Counted from the first letter of the stretch, positions 30,929-40,046 are shown. The stretch is DNA of 64,000 bases from Amoebidium appalachense (GCA_963693365.1 CAVNZM010000003.1:12648001-12712000); one strand, 5' to 3'. A program made the numbers and translations. Notes: generated by a model not told the origin, from the letters alone.

Positions 30929-33556
30929 CTACTTGACGAGTCGCAACAGCACCGTGTACCGACCGACCACGAGGTTGTCTTCCAAATCACGCACCTCGAC
31001 TGACACGGACGTGGCCGCGGTGCGGTGCATGAGCCACATCTGCCCGTGCGAGCTCAGGAGGTCCGCGCGCACCGTGTGGCCGTCACGCACCAGCACGTAC
31101 GTCAGGCCCGGGCGGGAGCGGCCGGCGTAGTCGTTGGGGTCGGTGGGCATGGTTTCGGCAGTGGATGGGTCCGACTGGAGGGCGGGCCGGCACCAACTGA
31201 CGCCCCTGCCGAAGACGTCGTCGATCTTGACATAGAAAAGCATGGTCGCAGGGGCTGGCCGGGGACACGGAACCATTAAGGCGCTGCCGTCCGTGTAGTA
31301 ATACCTTCTGGGCGGACGAAACTGCAAGATGCCCACCCTGTCCAGGGCGCTGTTTTCGAAGTAGCTCCGCCTAATGCTCGCCCAATCCATTTTAGCCGTA
31401 ACCATCTTCGGGGGTAAAGGGATATCAAAGTCGACGTCATTGAATGATTCATAGATACGACATGATAGAACTTTTTTTGTGGGCTCTGATATCCCAAGGG
31501 CACGGCAGAGGGGGCCGGTGAATTCTACACGGATTGGTGTTCTGAAATACTCCGGTGACATATAACACAGGTGGCGAAGACGCAACGAATCGTCAGTCCA
31601 GAGCAGGGCATTTTCCCAGTTAGGGCGGACGAATATAGTGTAGGTATTCAACTTATCGTCGTCACCTAAGGGTTGATGACCGATTCTCATGTATACCGCC
31701 CTTAAATCTTCCACCACTGCGTCCTTAGGATTAGGCGTGTTAGGCACTGGGTTTTCCTCTGTGAGAATGTACATCAGCGCAAAATATTCTGGCCCGTAGT
31801 TGTCCATCCAAGGCTTCATAATGGGGACTGGGCCGTAGGGGTATTCCGCCATTTCGCTTTGTAACCTTGCATCATAGACTATTGGTTCTGGGTAACTGAT
31901 CTTTTTTTCTCGGCACACATGTGCAAGTTCCAATGGGGATTTCACTTCTAAATAGAAAGGCATTAGATAGTCGTGTTTGACCTCGGATGGTTCTATCCTG
32001 TTATCGACATGTGGATTATATGGTGATAAACTGACTTCGAATGTGTGGACTGTGTATTTTGACACATCAACAGTAACAAGCGATCCAAACTCATTTGAAG
32101 TGTAGTAGTATTGGTCTGTACCATGCTGAACCCTGTATATAGTTTGTCGTTCGGAAACTTCATTCCCGCCACGAAATTTCCAATTGAACCGATATAGTAT
32201 ACTCTCCAAAAGCACGTGTTCAATTGTATAGTTTATGTCAGAGATCCGATCTGTTTCGCCGTACAGAGGTTGCGCAAAAAGAAGCCCCCTGTGTATTCTG
32301 GCAACGACTGTCCTGCTGGCCAACATGCGGTCATCGATGACGACTATTGAATTAGCCTCTCGTGGCTTTAGTGAAGAATACGGGTCATGCCCACCAGCTT
32401 GGAACCACTCAAGCAGCTCAATAGGCATTGATTCCAGAGGGCGGCTTGAGGGGAAGGTTGTAGTCGCGTGAACTCTAAGTCTCGTGTAACTCGCACAGTC
32501 TTTGGTGTCTTGGAAGTCTTCTGGTGTATAAAAACAGGCCCTATCGCTTAGTGTACCAGCCGGCAGATCCGGTTTAATATGTGCGCCTGACCCGAAGCCA
32601 GCCATTCCCATATTGCCGAACCAGCCTTCATGTATGATTAAAGGTCCATCCGGTGTTTGCCTCGGTGGTTGAATAAATTCTATCTTTTTCTTGTATGTAT
32701 CAAGAGTCTTCAAAACAGGCCAACTCTGCATGGGCACAAGACTGATTGGATATCTGTTCCATTGTATAATGCGTGGAACAGCCGTCCCATTGATATGAAG
32801 ATCTTGATACGTAGAGTCTGTAGGGTCAAGCTCGGTTGGGCTCAGGTTATGATTGAGAAACCCAATGGTTGATGTTCGGTCGTAAATTGGTGGTCTTAAA
32901 CCAAAACTCTCCAGAATATGATTAGATGACAGATACGTCGCCTGAATCCCAAAATTGAAACGTTTGATCATCGTGTCAATGAGATATGCAGCCGTGTAAC
33001 GACCTTCGGGGATATTCACGCTGACAGTAATATCACGAAAAGGTGGATCGGGATTGGTAAGAAGTGTGGGTGCATCTCGCACCACACAACTGACAGTGTT
33101 GTTCTTCGCCGTCACAACAAAACCCTCCTCCGTGCTCCCGTGCACGGTCACTGACTCTACTTGCACCCCCCGAACGCCGTGCACGCGCTGTGCAAGCTGT
33201 GTGGTCACCTTGGAATCGGGTGCGGCCATTGAATTGCTCAGGAGCACATACTCGTCCTCCACTCTACCGCTCGCATCTCGGCTGTATCCACCCATCCCCG
33301 CCTGCACGTTACCCCCGTCTGCCCCATGCTCACGGCTGCCCGACGTGGAACCCTCCCTCACGGTCCGCGTCTGCGCCTGCCGAACTGCACCCCCCACGCC
33401 CTGCTTGTTCTGCTGTCTCTGCGCATTTGCCTGCTCTCCCCCTTCCACAAAGGCCTTCATCTCGGCGTAGATCTTGGCCCGGGACCCGGAGTACGGGGGC
33501 ATGCCGGGCGTGCGCGACGCACGCCGCCCGTCGCTGTCTGAACCCCGCGTGGCCAT
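30929..33556 (-). CDS. Large structural-type protein with GRYT and ALGI motifs
   Basis: 875 residues from the ATG at 33554-33556. The first 110 residues are Gly/Arg/Gln-rich and likely flexible. Then comes VNIPEGRYTAAYLIDTM (about residues 181-196) and, far downstream, FTGPLCRALGISEP. The pair 'P-x-G-x-Y-T ... L' followed by 'L-x-x-x-L-G' recurs in capsid- and fiber-like proteins encoded by polinton-type and other large eukaryotic viruses; that relation is inference. The last 20 residues (LEDNLVVGRYTVLLRLVK) resemble the end of the protein at 46133-47491, so the two are probably distant paralogs. A major capsid, penton or fiber role is possible. It is the longest gene of the block. Confidence 0.6.
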   Translation of the reverse strand: MATRGSDSDGRRASRTPGMPPYSGSRAKIYAEMKAFVEGGEQANAQRQQNKQGVGGAVRQAQTRTVREGSTSGSREHGADGGNVQAGMGGYSRDASGRVEDEYVLLSNSMAAPDSKVTTQLAQRVHGVRGVQVESVTVHGSTEEGFVVTAKNNTVSCVVRDAPTLLTNPDPPFRDITVSVNIPEGRYTAAYLIDTMIKRFNFGIQATYLSSNHILESFGLRPPIYDRTSTIGFLNHNLSPTELDPTDSTYQDLHINGTAVPRIIQWNRYPISLVPMQSWPVLKTLDTYKKKIEFIQPPRQTPDGPLIIHEGWFGNMGMAGFGSGAHIKPDLPAGTLSDRACFYTPEDFQDTKDCASYTRLRVHATTTFPSSRPLESMPIELLEWFQAGGHDPYSSLKPREANSIVVIDDRMLASRTVVARIHRGLLFAQPLYGETDRISDINYTIEHVLLESILYRFNWKFRGGNEVSERQTIYRVQHGTDQYYYTSNEFGSLVTVDVSKYTVHTFEVSLSPYNPHVDNRIEPSEVKHDYLMPFYLEVKSPLELAHVCREKKISYPEPIVYDARLQSEMAEYPYGPVPIMKPWMDNYGPEYFALMYILTEENPVPNTPNPKDAVVEDLRAVYMRIGHQPLGDDDKLNTYTIFVRPNWENALLWTDDSLRLRHLCYMSPEYFRTPIRVEFTGPLCRALGISEPTKKVLSCRIYESFNDVDFDIPLPPKMVTAKMDWASIRRSYFENSALDRVGILQFRPPRRYYYTDGSALMVPCPRPAPATMLFYVKIDDVFGRGVSWCRPALQSDPSTAETMPTDPNDYAGRSRPGLTYVLVRDGHTVRADLLSSHGQMWLMHRTAATSVSVEVRDLEDNLVVGRYTVLLRLVK

Positions 33557-33581
33557 TAGTGAGTCTCACCATTTTATTGGA

Positions 33582-35024
33582 TCAACCAGCTCCCAGCAGC
33601 AGCAGCACGAGCGCCACCGCGATCACCAGGCCCCAGTACGCCGCGGCGTTCGCGTGCGCCCAGGCGCTTGCCGACCCCAGTGGTGTTGGGGCAGGCTGTG
33701 TCGGCACAGGCGGCGCAGGCGGGTTCTGCGAGTCCTTTCCAGCCACACCAGGCACACCGGGTACGGCCGGAGCCCCGGGCTCTAAGGGCTTGTTGTCGGG
33801 GTTGGTGTTGGTGGTGGTGGCACCCGACTCCTCCTTGCCGATCTGCATGAGGCACTGCTGTACCTGCGTGGCCTGGATCTTGGCGTCAGTGTTCTCCGTG
33901 ACCTCCATGGCCTGGTTGCAGATCTGCACGTTGAGCGCCGTGCACTCCTCGTTCTCCATGTCGCGCGTCTTGTAGCCCTGTACCTTGCACACGGCGTGGT
34001 GGCACTGCACGCTCCAGCCGAACTTCTTCTTCAGCGTGGCGTGGTCCATTCCCGCCGGGAGCGGCGTAAAGCACCCGCACGTGGGATCATTGACCCCGGC
34101 CTCGGTCTTGCAGAAGAATTCGGCATATGCATTCACAGCGCTGTCTTGTGTGGCGGGGAACAGGTAGTTCTTCTCCATGCGAGCCTGGTCGTGCAGCGGA
34201 ACCACCGAATCGTCCCGCACGCGCGAAAACTCGAGGAGGTCGCGCAGCCGCAGCGGCCTAGCGGTGTCCCAGTTCTGCTCGCGCTTGTAGTCAAACTTGT
34301 ACAGCAGGTAGCGGTCGTGCGTGCGCAGGAGGCTCACGGGCCGCATGGTGTGGTCGTTTCCCTTGGCCAGCTCGCCGCGGTACTGGACTCGCAGCTTGGA
34401 CTGCTGCAGGGACACGAGGTGGCGGTGCGGCGCGCGCAGCCAGTAGTCCGGGTTCCAGTACTTCTGGTAGTCGTCCCACTTCCAGTCCTGATTTTTCCTC
34501 GATGCCGACGGTGCGCACATCTTGTCGCCGGGGTTGTACGTCGGAAATGCCGGCTGGTCGCTGAGCGCCACGTAGTCGGCGGGGCACGTGAGAACCTTCA
34601 GCCTGGTGGCGTTCTGGCGGGTGCTGGCCGGGCACCCGACGGCCTGTGCGTCCTCCTGGATGTCTGCCAAACTTGGGGTGTAGCAGAAACGCGGGTCGTC
34701 GTAGATCAGACACACCAGGTCCGAGTCGATGGGGTTGTACTCGGGGTCGCCGTGGTTTCGCCTGCAGCCGTCGGGGTCCTCTGCGGTTGCACACGAGGCC
34801 CACGACACAAAGGAGACGGCCTTGTATTTCGGGAACGCAGGGTGTGGCAGGGGGAACTGGAGTTTGAGCGAGGGCATGCGCCCACCGTGGTGCGCCCACT
34901 CGTTGCCGAACTGCCAGCCCCACAGTTGCTTTCGGTACTCGTCCCAGCGCACGAACTTCCACGGGTAGTCCGGGTTCTCCTTGAGACGCTCGATGTCGTC
35001 CTTTCCCCAGGTGATGTTGGCCAT
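33582..35024 (-). CDS. Cys-rich virion membrane protein, entry-fusion (pox G9/A16 or L1-like) candidate
   Basis: 480 residues, ATG at 35022-35024. Many cysteines and tryptophans, a CGCFTPLP block, then HHAVCKVQGYKTRD and CTALNVQICNQAMEV ... QQCLM, then a Pro-rich stalk and one C-terminal membrane segment (WGLVIAVALVLLLL, about 463-477). The Cys-block followed by an N-x-Q-x-C-N-Q segment and a C-terminal anchor recalls the conserved entry-fusion proteins of poxviruses and their relatives in other nucleocytoplasmic viruses. The N-terminus lacks the Gly2 needed for myristoylation, unlike several members. Its start codon shares one base with the stop of the aquaporin gene upstream. Family placement is tentative, the membrane topology is clear. 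Confidence 0.6.
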   Translation of the reverse strand: MANITWGKDDIERLKENPDYPWKFVRWDEYRKQLWGWQFGNEWAHHGGRMPSLKLQFPLPHPAFPKYKAVSFVSWASCATAEDPDGCRRNHGDPEYNPIDSDLVCLIYDDPRFCYTPSLADIQEDAQAVGCPASTRQNATRLKVLTCPADYVALSDQPAFPTYNPGDKMCAPSASRKNQDWKWDDYQKYWNPDYWLRAPHRHLVSLQQSKLRVQYRGELAKGNDHTMRPVSLLRTHDRYLLYKFDYKREQNWDTARPLRLRDLLEFSRVRDDSVVPLHDQARMEKNYLFPATQDSAVNAYAEFFCKTEAGVNDPTCGCFTPLPAGMDHATLKKKFGWSVQCHHAVCKVQGYKTRDMENEECTALNVQICNQAMEVTENTDAKIQATQVQQCLMQIGKEESGATTTNTNPDNKPLEPGAPAVPGVPGVAGKDSQNPPAPPVPTQPAPTPLGSASAWAHANAAAYWGLVIAVALVLLLLGAG

Positions 35025-35776
35025 CAGTTACCATCCTCCCCATTAATTTGTGCACGCCGGGCCTGCAGCCAAAGCAACGCGCGGACGGCCAGGGCGCCAG
35101 CCACGCCGCCCAGCAGGGGCCCCAGGAAGAAGATCCACAGGTGCTTCAGGTCGTGGCTGTCGCCAAACGTGGCCGCCGCAAGGCTTCTTGCGGGGTTGAT
35201 GGAGCAGCCGGTGACAGTGACCAACAGCATGTGCATGAGAAACACCACAGACCCGATGGCGAGAGGGGAAATGACGGGCGCGACGTCCGCAAGCTTGGGA
35301 TGCTTGCATGCGAGCGACACCGTAAACACCAAGAACGCCGTGGCGAGCAACTCCATGGCCAGGGCCTCGGCCTGGGTGGTCCCGCCGACAAGCCCGTTTG
35401 TTCCGAACGAGCCGTGGCGGGCGGGAGGCATGCCGGCCCGCAGCAACGCCGTGCCCACGATACCTCCGGTAAACTGGGCGGTGAAGTACAGCGGGAGAAG
35501 CACGGGGTCCAGCCAACCGGCGGCAACCATGCCCAGAGTCACCGCCGGGTTGACGTGGGCACCCGACACGGGGCCCAGCACGGCCACCAGCCCCCCAACA
35601 ACACCCCCGAACCCGGCGGCCACAGCAAGGACGTCAGCGGCCGATGATGCACCGTGTGAGGTTTCACCCGTGGCCATGGCGATGCCGATGGCGGTGAAGG
35701 TGAGCAGGGCGGTGCCGCAGAACTCGGCGATGAAGGTGGGTGCGTTGTGCAGGAGGAAGGACTTCACGCTCTGCAT
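35024..35776 (-). CDS. Aquaporin (MIP family), water-type selectivity filter
   Basis: 250 residues from the ATG at 35774-35776. Six membrane helices in two repeats, with NPA boxes at residues 76-78 (GAHVNPAVT) and 194-196 (SINPARS). Aligned by eye to classical water channels, the aromatic/arginine filter is Phe56, His182, Cys191, Arg197, the combination of orthodox water-specific aquaporins, and the Cys is the position that gives mercury sensitivity. Length is normal for the family. The gene is intron-free and of the same base style as its viral neighbours, so it was probably captured from a host mRNA or long resident in the virus. Its TGA stop overlaps the next ATG as TGATG. Confidence 0.93.
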   Translation of the reverse strand: MQSVKSFLLHNAPTFIAEFCGTALLTFTAIGIAMATGETSHGASSAADVLAVAAGFGGVVGGLVAVLGPVSGAHVNPAVTLGMVAAGWLDPVLLPLYFTAQFTGGIVGTALLRAGMPPARHGSFGTNGLVGGTTQAEALAMELLATAFLVFTVSLACKHPKLADVAPVISPLAIGSVVFLMHMLLVTVTGCSINPARSLAAATFGDSHDLKHLWIFFLGPLLGGVAGALAVRALLWLQARRAQINGEDGN

Positions 35777-35811
35777 GGTTGAGTGTGGCACACATTTTGT
35801 GGGGTGGTGGT

Positions 35812-36642
35812 TTATTTGGACTTTTTGAGGATCTCGCGGGGGCGCTCTACCAGCATGCCAAGGGAAGTGTGTGGGGGGACCAGGTGGATGATCTCGGTGG
35901 CGCTCTCCGTGGTGTTGTACGGCTCGCTTAGGAGCACCACGGAGTCGTACCCACGGGCCCGGGCCTCATTGATGAGGTCGAAGTCGTAGAAGTCGAAGTA
36001 GCCCGTTCCAACAATGGAGCTGTAGTGCGCGCCGCTGCGCATGAGCTCGACGAGTCTGTCCACCTCGGCCACGTAGTGCTTCTTGTTCTGCGTTTTGGAG
36101 AGCACCTGAGACACGAAGTACTGGTCGCCCGGATGGAAGGACTCTTTGGTCAGTCGGTTGTGGAAGTTCCAGCTTAGCTGCACCAGCGCGTCCAGCTTGG
36201 TTTTGGCCACCAGGGGGTTGGCCAGGTTCAGGTACAGGGCGGTGGTGTCTGGGGCGGCATAGTAAAAGGTATAGGTGGGGCCATTTGGTGCCTTGCGTAC
36301 GTCACTGGCCCGTCCGAACCGCATGACCTCCACGTACCCCCTGCTAAACGACTCCAGTTTGGGAAACGGCCGCGTGGTGCACGTCGTCGAGGGCTCACGG
36401 TACAGCTTGTCCCGCCTACAGAATTTTGGCGGGTTTTTAAGAAGGAAGTAAGCGTTGCGCCTGCGCAGGTCGAATGGGCAGCTGTCGGTCTTGTGCACGG
36501 CCTTCATGTAGTGTGGGTTGCAGCGGCTGGCCTTGAGCTTGTCGTAGCTGAAGACGCGCTTGCGGGCGCTGCTGTTGAACAGGTGCTTGTACTCGGTGAT
36601 GGGCCGTAGCGGCCTGCGCTCACGCGTGCTGGGTGCGTCCAT
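35812..36642 (-). CDS. Candidate ADP-ribosyltransferase-fold protein
   Basis: 276 residues from the ATG at 36640-36642. A basic N-terminal 100 residues precede a domain with TALYLNLANPL (about 134-144), then GYDSVVLLSEP (231-241) and EIIHLVPPHTSLGM (250-263). The order 'x-L-N-x-x-N-P-L ... G-Y/F-D-G/S-h-h-h ... E-h-h-h-h-x-P' is the layout of small ART-like domains found in phages and large DNA viruses. NAD-binding His or Arg residues were not assigned, so activity is uncertain. The gene two steps upstream (36890-37273) has a similar C-terminal pattern. Confidence 0.45.
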   Translation of the reverse strand: MDAPSTRERRPLRPITEYKHLFNSSARKRVFSYDKLKASRCNPHYMKAVHKTDSCPFDLRRRNAYFLLKNPPKFCRRDKLYREPSTTCTTRPFPKLESFSRGYVEVMRFGRASDVRKAPNGPTYTFYYAAPDTTALYLNLANPLVAKTKLDALVQLSWNFHNRLTKESFHPGDQYFVSQVLSKTQNKKHYVAEVDRLVELMRSGAHYSSIVGTGYFDFYDFDLINEARARGYDSVVLLSEPYNTTESATEIIHLVPPHTSLGMLVERPREILKKSK

Positions 36643-36649
36643 CGTGTTG

Positions 36650-36859
36650 TCAGTTGGCCTTCTTTTTTTGCTCGGGGGCCACCGCAGCCGCCTTGGCACT
36701 ACGCGAGCGGAAAATCTCCTCGTACATCTTCTCCATGGACGGCCGCGGGGTCTGCTCGGTCACCTCCCTGCCGTTGAGCTGCAGGTACGTGATCAGTTGG
36801 GCAGTGGAAAGGTGGTCGGCCAGACCCACGTGTGGGGACGTGCGGGCGTGCTTGCGCAT
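36650..36859 (-). CDS. Small SAP-like helical protein
   Basis: 69 residues from the ATG at 36857-36859. The central LADHLSTAQLITYLQLNGREV resembles a SAP motif (two helices joined by a Gly turn) used to bind DNA; the C-terminus is Lys/Ala-rich. Eight bases separate it from the ART-like gene. Unknown function. Confidence 0.45.
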   Translation of the reverse strand: MRKHARTSPHVGLADHLSTAQLITYLQLNGREVTEQTPRPSMEKMYEEIFRSRSAKAAAVAPEQKKKAN

Positions 36860-36889
36860 GTTCTACAGGAGGGGGAACAATTTACAACT

Positions 36890-37273
36890 TTACTCAAGCA
36901 CCCGCCCGGGGTTCAGCAGCACCAGGGCCTCCTTGGGCCCGCCCTGGGCCTTGCTGCCCCGCACGTACCAGCCGTCCACGCCGAACGCCTGGCACAGCGT
37001 GCGTGCGCGGCGCTGCTGCACGGCCGTCAGCTTCGTGCGCTGCGAGAGCGCCAGCAGGAGCTGCTTCTCGGGGCTGGGCTGCCCGAGGTCGGGGAGGAGC
37101 AGCGTGATGTCGGTCTTGACGGTGTACTGGACGGCATGGACGCCCCTCTTCGCGAGGTGCGTGCCGTTGCTGAGGATGCGGGCGCCCTTACGGATAGCGA
37201 GGGTGACGTTGCCGTTGAAGTGGCGGGAGTTGCACATCTTGCGGTCGAGACACAACCCGTTCGGTGCGGGCAT
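36890..37273 (-). CDS. Small protein with ART-like C-terminus
   Basis: 127 residues, ATG at 37271-37273. The C-terminal part, FGVDGWYVRGSK (98-109) and EALVLLNPGRVLE (115-127), matches the 'G-x-D-G-h ... E-h-h-L-x-x-P' ending of ART-like domains in large DNA viruses, and is parallel to the ending of the 276-residue neighbour. The N-terminal half has CNSRHFNGNVTLAI. Divergent from the MSV199 gene with 130 bases between starts, so they may share a promoter region. Confidence 0.4.
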   Translation of the reverse strand: MPAPNGLCLDRKMCNSRHFNGNVTLAIRKGARILSNGTHLAKRGVHAVQYTVKTDITLLLPDLGQPSPEKQLLLALSQRTKLTAVQQRRARTLCQAFGVDGWYVRGSKAQGGPKEALVLLNPGRVLE

Positions 37274-37360
37274 TTACGAGGGGCTTGCATTATGTGAGGT
37301 GCTTTCGGCTTGGCACGCTGCGGCTGTTGGTTTTTGCACTTCAAGGGCTTCCTGGCGAAG

Positions 37361-37370
37361 GTATAAAAGG
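37361..37370 (+). promoter_or_regulatory. TATA box of the MSV199 gene
   Basis: GTATAAAAGG, 43 bases before the ATG at 37404. The same word precedes several other genes of the block at a similar distance. Confidence 0.7.
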
Positions 37371-37403
37371 CCAACACACTCCCACAGGAGCTCAGTCTGC
37401 AAC

Positions 37404-38589
37404 ATGGCACTCCCTCCACCTTCATCTACTCTGACCTCTACCCTGGGGCCCAAGGCTGCACTGCTCGGCGAGTTCGCCAAGTTCTGGGACCTGGACGGCG
37501 ACATCGACGAGCTGGCCATCAACGAGGAGCTGAGCGGGGCCCGTGTGCAGGCGCTGTTGTTCAACTACAAGAACGACAGGGACGGAAGACTCGCAATTGC
37601 CGAACATTTCAAGAACCGCGAACTGACAGAGGGACATGACTACCGTTTTGTTACAAAGAGGTGAGACAGACAGACAGCCCCGAAACATGATTTTAATTTT
37701 TAATATTACATCAAAGACCCTCTATCCAATGGGAATTTGCGACCCCTGGGTCGCAAAAAAGGATGATTGGACAATAGCTCTGTGAACTTCCAAATATGGC
37801 AATTCTAAAATAATTGACAAGTGAACATTCTGACTTGCGGACTTCAACTGCAGGGCACAGGGGCGTGGTCGACCCGTGACGGAGATTTTCATGAACCCCA
37901 AGACCTTCAAGTTGCTCGTCATGACCGTCCAGACTGCCATCGGACACGAAGTGCGCTACTACTACTGGCGGGTCGAACAAGCCTTCAAGGTACTGCACCG
38001 CCAGAACCGTGCTCAGGTCGAGGATGCTCTGGCCGAGGCAACCGCGCGTGCCCTTGAGCACGAGACCCACATCATGCAGCTGTCCAACAACCTGGAAAAG
38101 ATGGAGCAGTGGTACACGCAGACGGCAGAGCTTCTGGACTCCGCCAACGAGCGCCTGGCAATGCACGAGTGCGACGATGACCACCCCCAGCGCATCGTGT
38201 CCCTTCCCTCTGGAACAATCCCTGTGGCTCGCTGCATGGAGACGGACTACGGGAGAGAGCTGGCCCGCAAGGTGTTCCATGACGCAGCCATAGTGCTGTG
38301 GCGCAACCACGAGGAGTTCGAGCACCGGTTTGACCCCAGCTACTGGAACACGTTCATCAAGTGGCACATGAATGTGGACGTCGATCAGGGCATGTACCGC
38401 TCGCACATCAACGTGTACACCGCCATGTGCAAGGCCGCAAACGTCCTGCACGGGGTGCCCAAGATTACCCACCTGACCTACACCCAGCTCTATGATGTGC
38501 TGCGCCGCCTGGTGCAGATGGGCTGCGACCTGGTGCAGAAGACCGAACTCGAGTTGGTGTTCGGTGACCAGATCTACATCCCTCTTTAG
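37404..38589 (+). CDS. MSV199-domain DNA-binding protein, two exons
   Basis: Exon 1 is 37404-37660, exon 2 is 37854-38589; the GT-AG intron between them is 193 bases. Spliced, the frame encodes 330 residues. Exon 1 ends GHDYRFVTK and exon 2 starts with a Gly/Arg stretch leading to EIFMNPKTFKLLVM, and only the spliced form gives the usual MSV199 order (E-G-x-D-Y ... M-N-P-K-T-F-K-L-L ... R-x-Y-Y-W-x-x-E). A long coiled coil follows (about 140-190), then a C-terminal globular region. MSV199 proteins are typical of NCLDV and insect viruses and often carry RING or GIY-YIG partners; here the C-terminus is unassigned. TATAAAAGG lies 43 bases before the ATG. Confidence 0.75.
37661..37853 (+). other. 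Spliceosomal-type intron in a viral gene
   Basis: Donor AAGAG|GTGAGA, acceptor CAACTGCAG|G, with a TGACTTG-type branch candidate about 23 bases before the acceptor. It is AT-richer than the flanking exons. Without removal exon 1 stops at the TGA that begins two bases into the intron. Confidence 0.7.
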
Positions 38590-38698
38590 AGGGTTCGGGG
38601 GGGGGTCGTGTTAATTTTTAGCCATTGGCTTGAACCATTTTTGACACCCGTGGGTGTAGAAATTCCGATGATTTGATTGGTCCGTATTGTCTCACTTC

Positions 38699-38827
38699 TC
38701 AAATAAAGTACCCGTTCAGTTCGTTCAGCAGGTTCAGCAGCATGGCCGCAAACAGCACGAACGTGGCAATCAGTCGCGCGTACTTGAGCTTGTAGTCAAA
38801 CGTCCATTGGTCGGGCAGGAGCTTCAT
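38699..38827 (-). CDS. Small single-span membrane protein
   Basis: 42 residues, ATG at 38825-38827, stop TGA. MKLLPDQWTF then ARLIATFVLFAAMLLNLL, a clear membrane segment. Short virion membrane proteins of this size are common in large DNA viruses. It lies between convergent neighbours with room for its own transcript. Confidence 0.5.
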   Translation of the reverse strand: MKLLPDQWTFDYKLKYARLIATFVLFAAMLLNLLNELNGYFI

Positions 38828-38876
38828 GTTGCTTCAGCCCCCTATTTTATTGCCTGGTTGCCCCGTCCCCACCCCC

Positions 38877-39983
38877 TTACCCCTCCTTCGTCTCCTTGCC
38901 CTGCTTCAACATCTCCGCCAGCCTTCCCTTGCGCGCCTGCATGCGCGTGCGCGTCTCCTGGTCCACGTAGTCGTCGTCGTCCGAGGTCTCGACGTCCTCG
39001 CCGGCCGCCCGGCGTGACTCGCGGTCGGTGACGTAGGCGCCGTAGAGGTCCGTGATGACCCGTGCGTCCTTGTTGATGGGATGCGGGAACCCGGCCACCA
39101 GCTCCGGCAGCCGCGGCGTGCACTTCTGCACGCGCACGCGCACGTACTGCACGCGGAGCATCTCGTAGCGCGCGAGCAGCGTCTCGTGGTCGTCCTTGAG
39201 CTTGTTGAACTGGATCTCCTTCTGCTGCAGCGCGGCCACGCGGGCGTTGAGGTGGCGGATGTGCTCGACGTAGCGCTCGCACTCGGGGTTGCTGCGCTTC
39301 ATCTTCTCCAGTTGGTCCTTGAGCAGCTCGTTCTCGCGCTTGGCCGCGTGCAGCTGGCCCTTGTCCTCCACCGTCTCCTTGAGCGACTTGTAGTTGGCCC
39401 GCAGCTCCACCAGCTCGCGGTTGTTGGTCTCGGCGTTCTGGATGGACTCGCGTGCCTCGCGCAGGTCCAGCATGATCACACGGGCGGTGGACTCGTCCAC
39501 GCCCTTGCGCTGCAGCGTGCTCTGGTCGCCGATGCCCTGCAGGATGTGCACCAACACGTTGGCAATCTCGCGTGTGAGCGCGCCGTTGCTGCGGTTGGTC
39601 CCGTTCAGCTGCTCGCGGAACCGGGACATGTCAATGGGCAACTTCCACACGACCTCCTTCGAGTCCTTGTTTATATTCCCGTCCTTGTCCAAGGTGGGCA
39701 TGTCCGAAAACACCAGCTCCACAGCCATTGTAGCAGTGGAGTTGTCACTGGCAAATGATTGCAGGGCAGTTTCGATGGCCGGCGGGAGTTTGTTGTAGAT
39801 GTCGCCTATCACTTTCTGGTGGCTCGAGATGACGGCGTTGTTTTGGTTCAACAGCTTGGCGATCATATCGGTTACACTCTTGATGTCCTGTGTTTGCACG
39901 ATGCCACTCGGCCCTCCACCCCCAAACTTCAATTTCGTGAGGATCTCTATAGCCCTGTTAAGATCATCCTGGCTCATGCTCAT
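38877..39983 (-). CDS. Coiled-coil protein
   Basis: 368 residues from the ATG at 39981-39983; an extended frame lacks ATG. Residues 1-130 are mixed, then a long heptad-rich region (about 170-290: NRELVELRANYKSL, ENELLKDQLEKMK, ALQQKEIQFNKLK). The C-terminus is acidic then basic. Likely a scaffold or tail-like structural protein. Divergent from the two-span membrane gene at 40047 with 63 bases between them. Confidence 0.6.
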   Translation of the reverse strand: MSMSQDDLNRAIEILTKLKFGGGGPSGIVQTQDIKSVTDMIAKLLNQNNAVISSHQKVIGDIYNKLPPAIETALQSFASDNSTATMAVELVFSDMPTLDKDGNINKDSKEVVWKLPIDMSRFREQLNGTNRSNGALTREIANVLVHILQGIGDQSTLQRKGVDESTARVIMLDLREARESIQNAETNNRELVELRANYKSLKETVEDKGQLHAAKRENELLKDQLEKMKRSNPECERYVEHIRHLNARVAALQQKEIQFNKLKDDHETLLARYEMLRVQYVRVRVQKCTPRLPELVAGFPHPINKDARVITDLYGAYVTDRESRRAAGEDVETSDDDDYVDQETRTRMQARKGRLAEMLKQGKETKEG

Positions 39984-40046
39984 TTGCTCTTGCCCCACAT
40001 AATGCAGCTTTGGCCACACCCCACCGCATTATTCCCTCGGTCAACA

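Noticed and set aside
33996-35828. 610-codon plus-strand frame
   Set aside because: It is antisense to the aquaporin and Cys-rich membrane protein genes, which have clear motifs; GC-rich DNA leaves the opposite strand open.
37711-38472. 253-codon minus-strand frame
   Set aside because: Antisense to the MSV199 exon, which carries conserved motifs.
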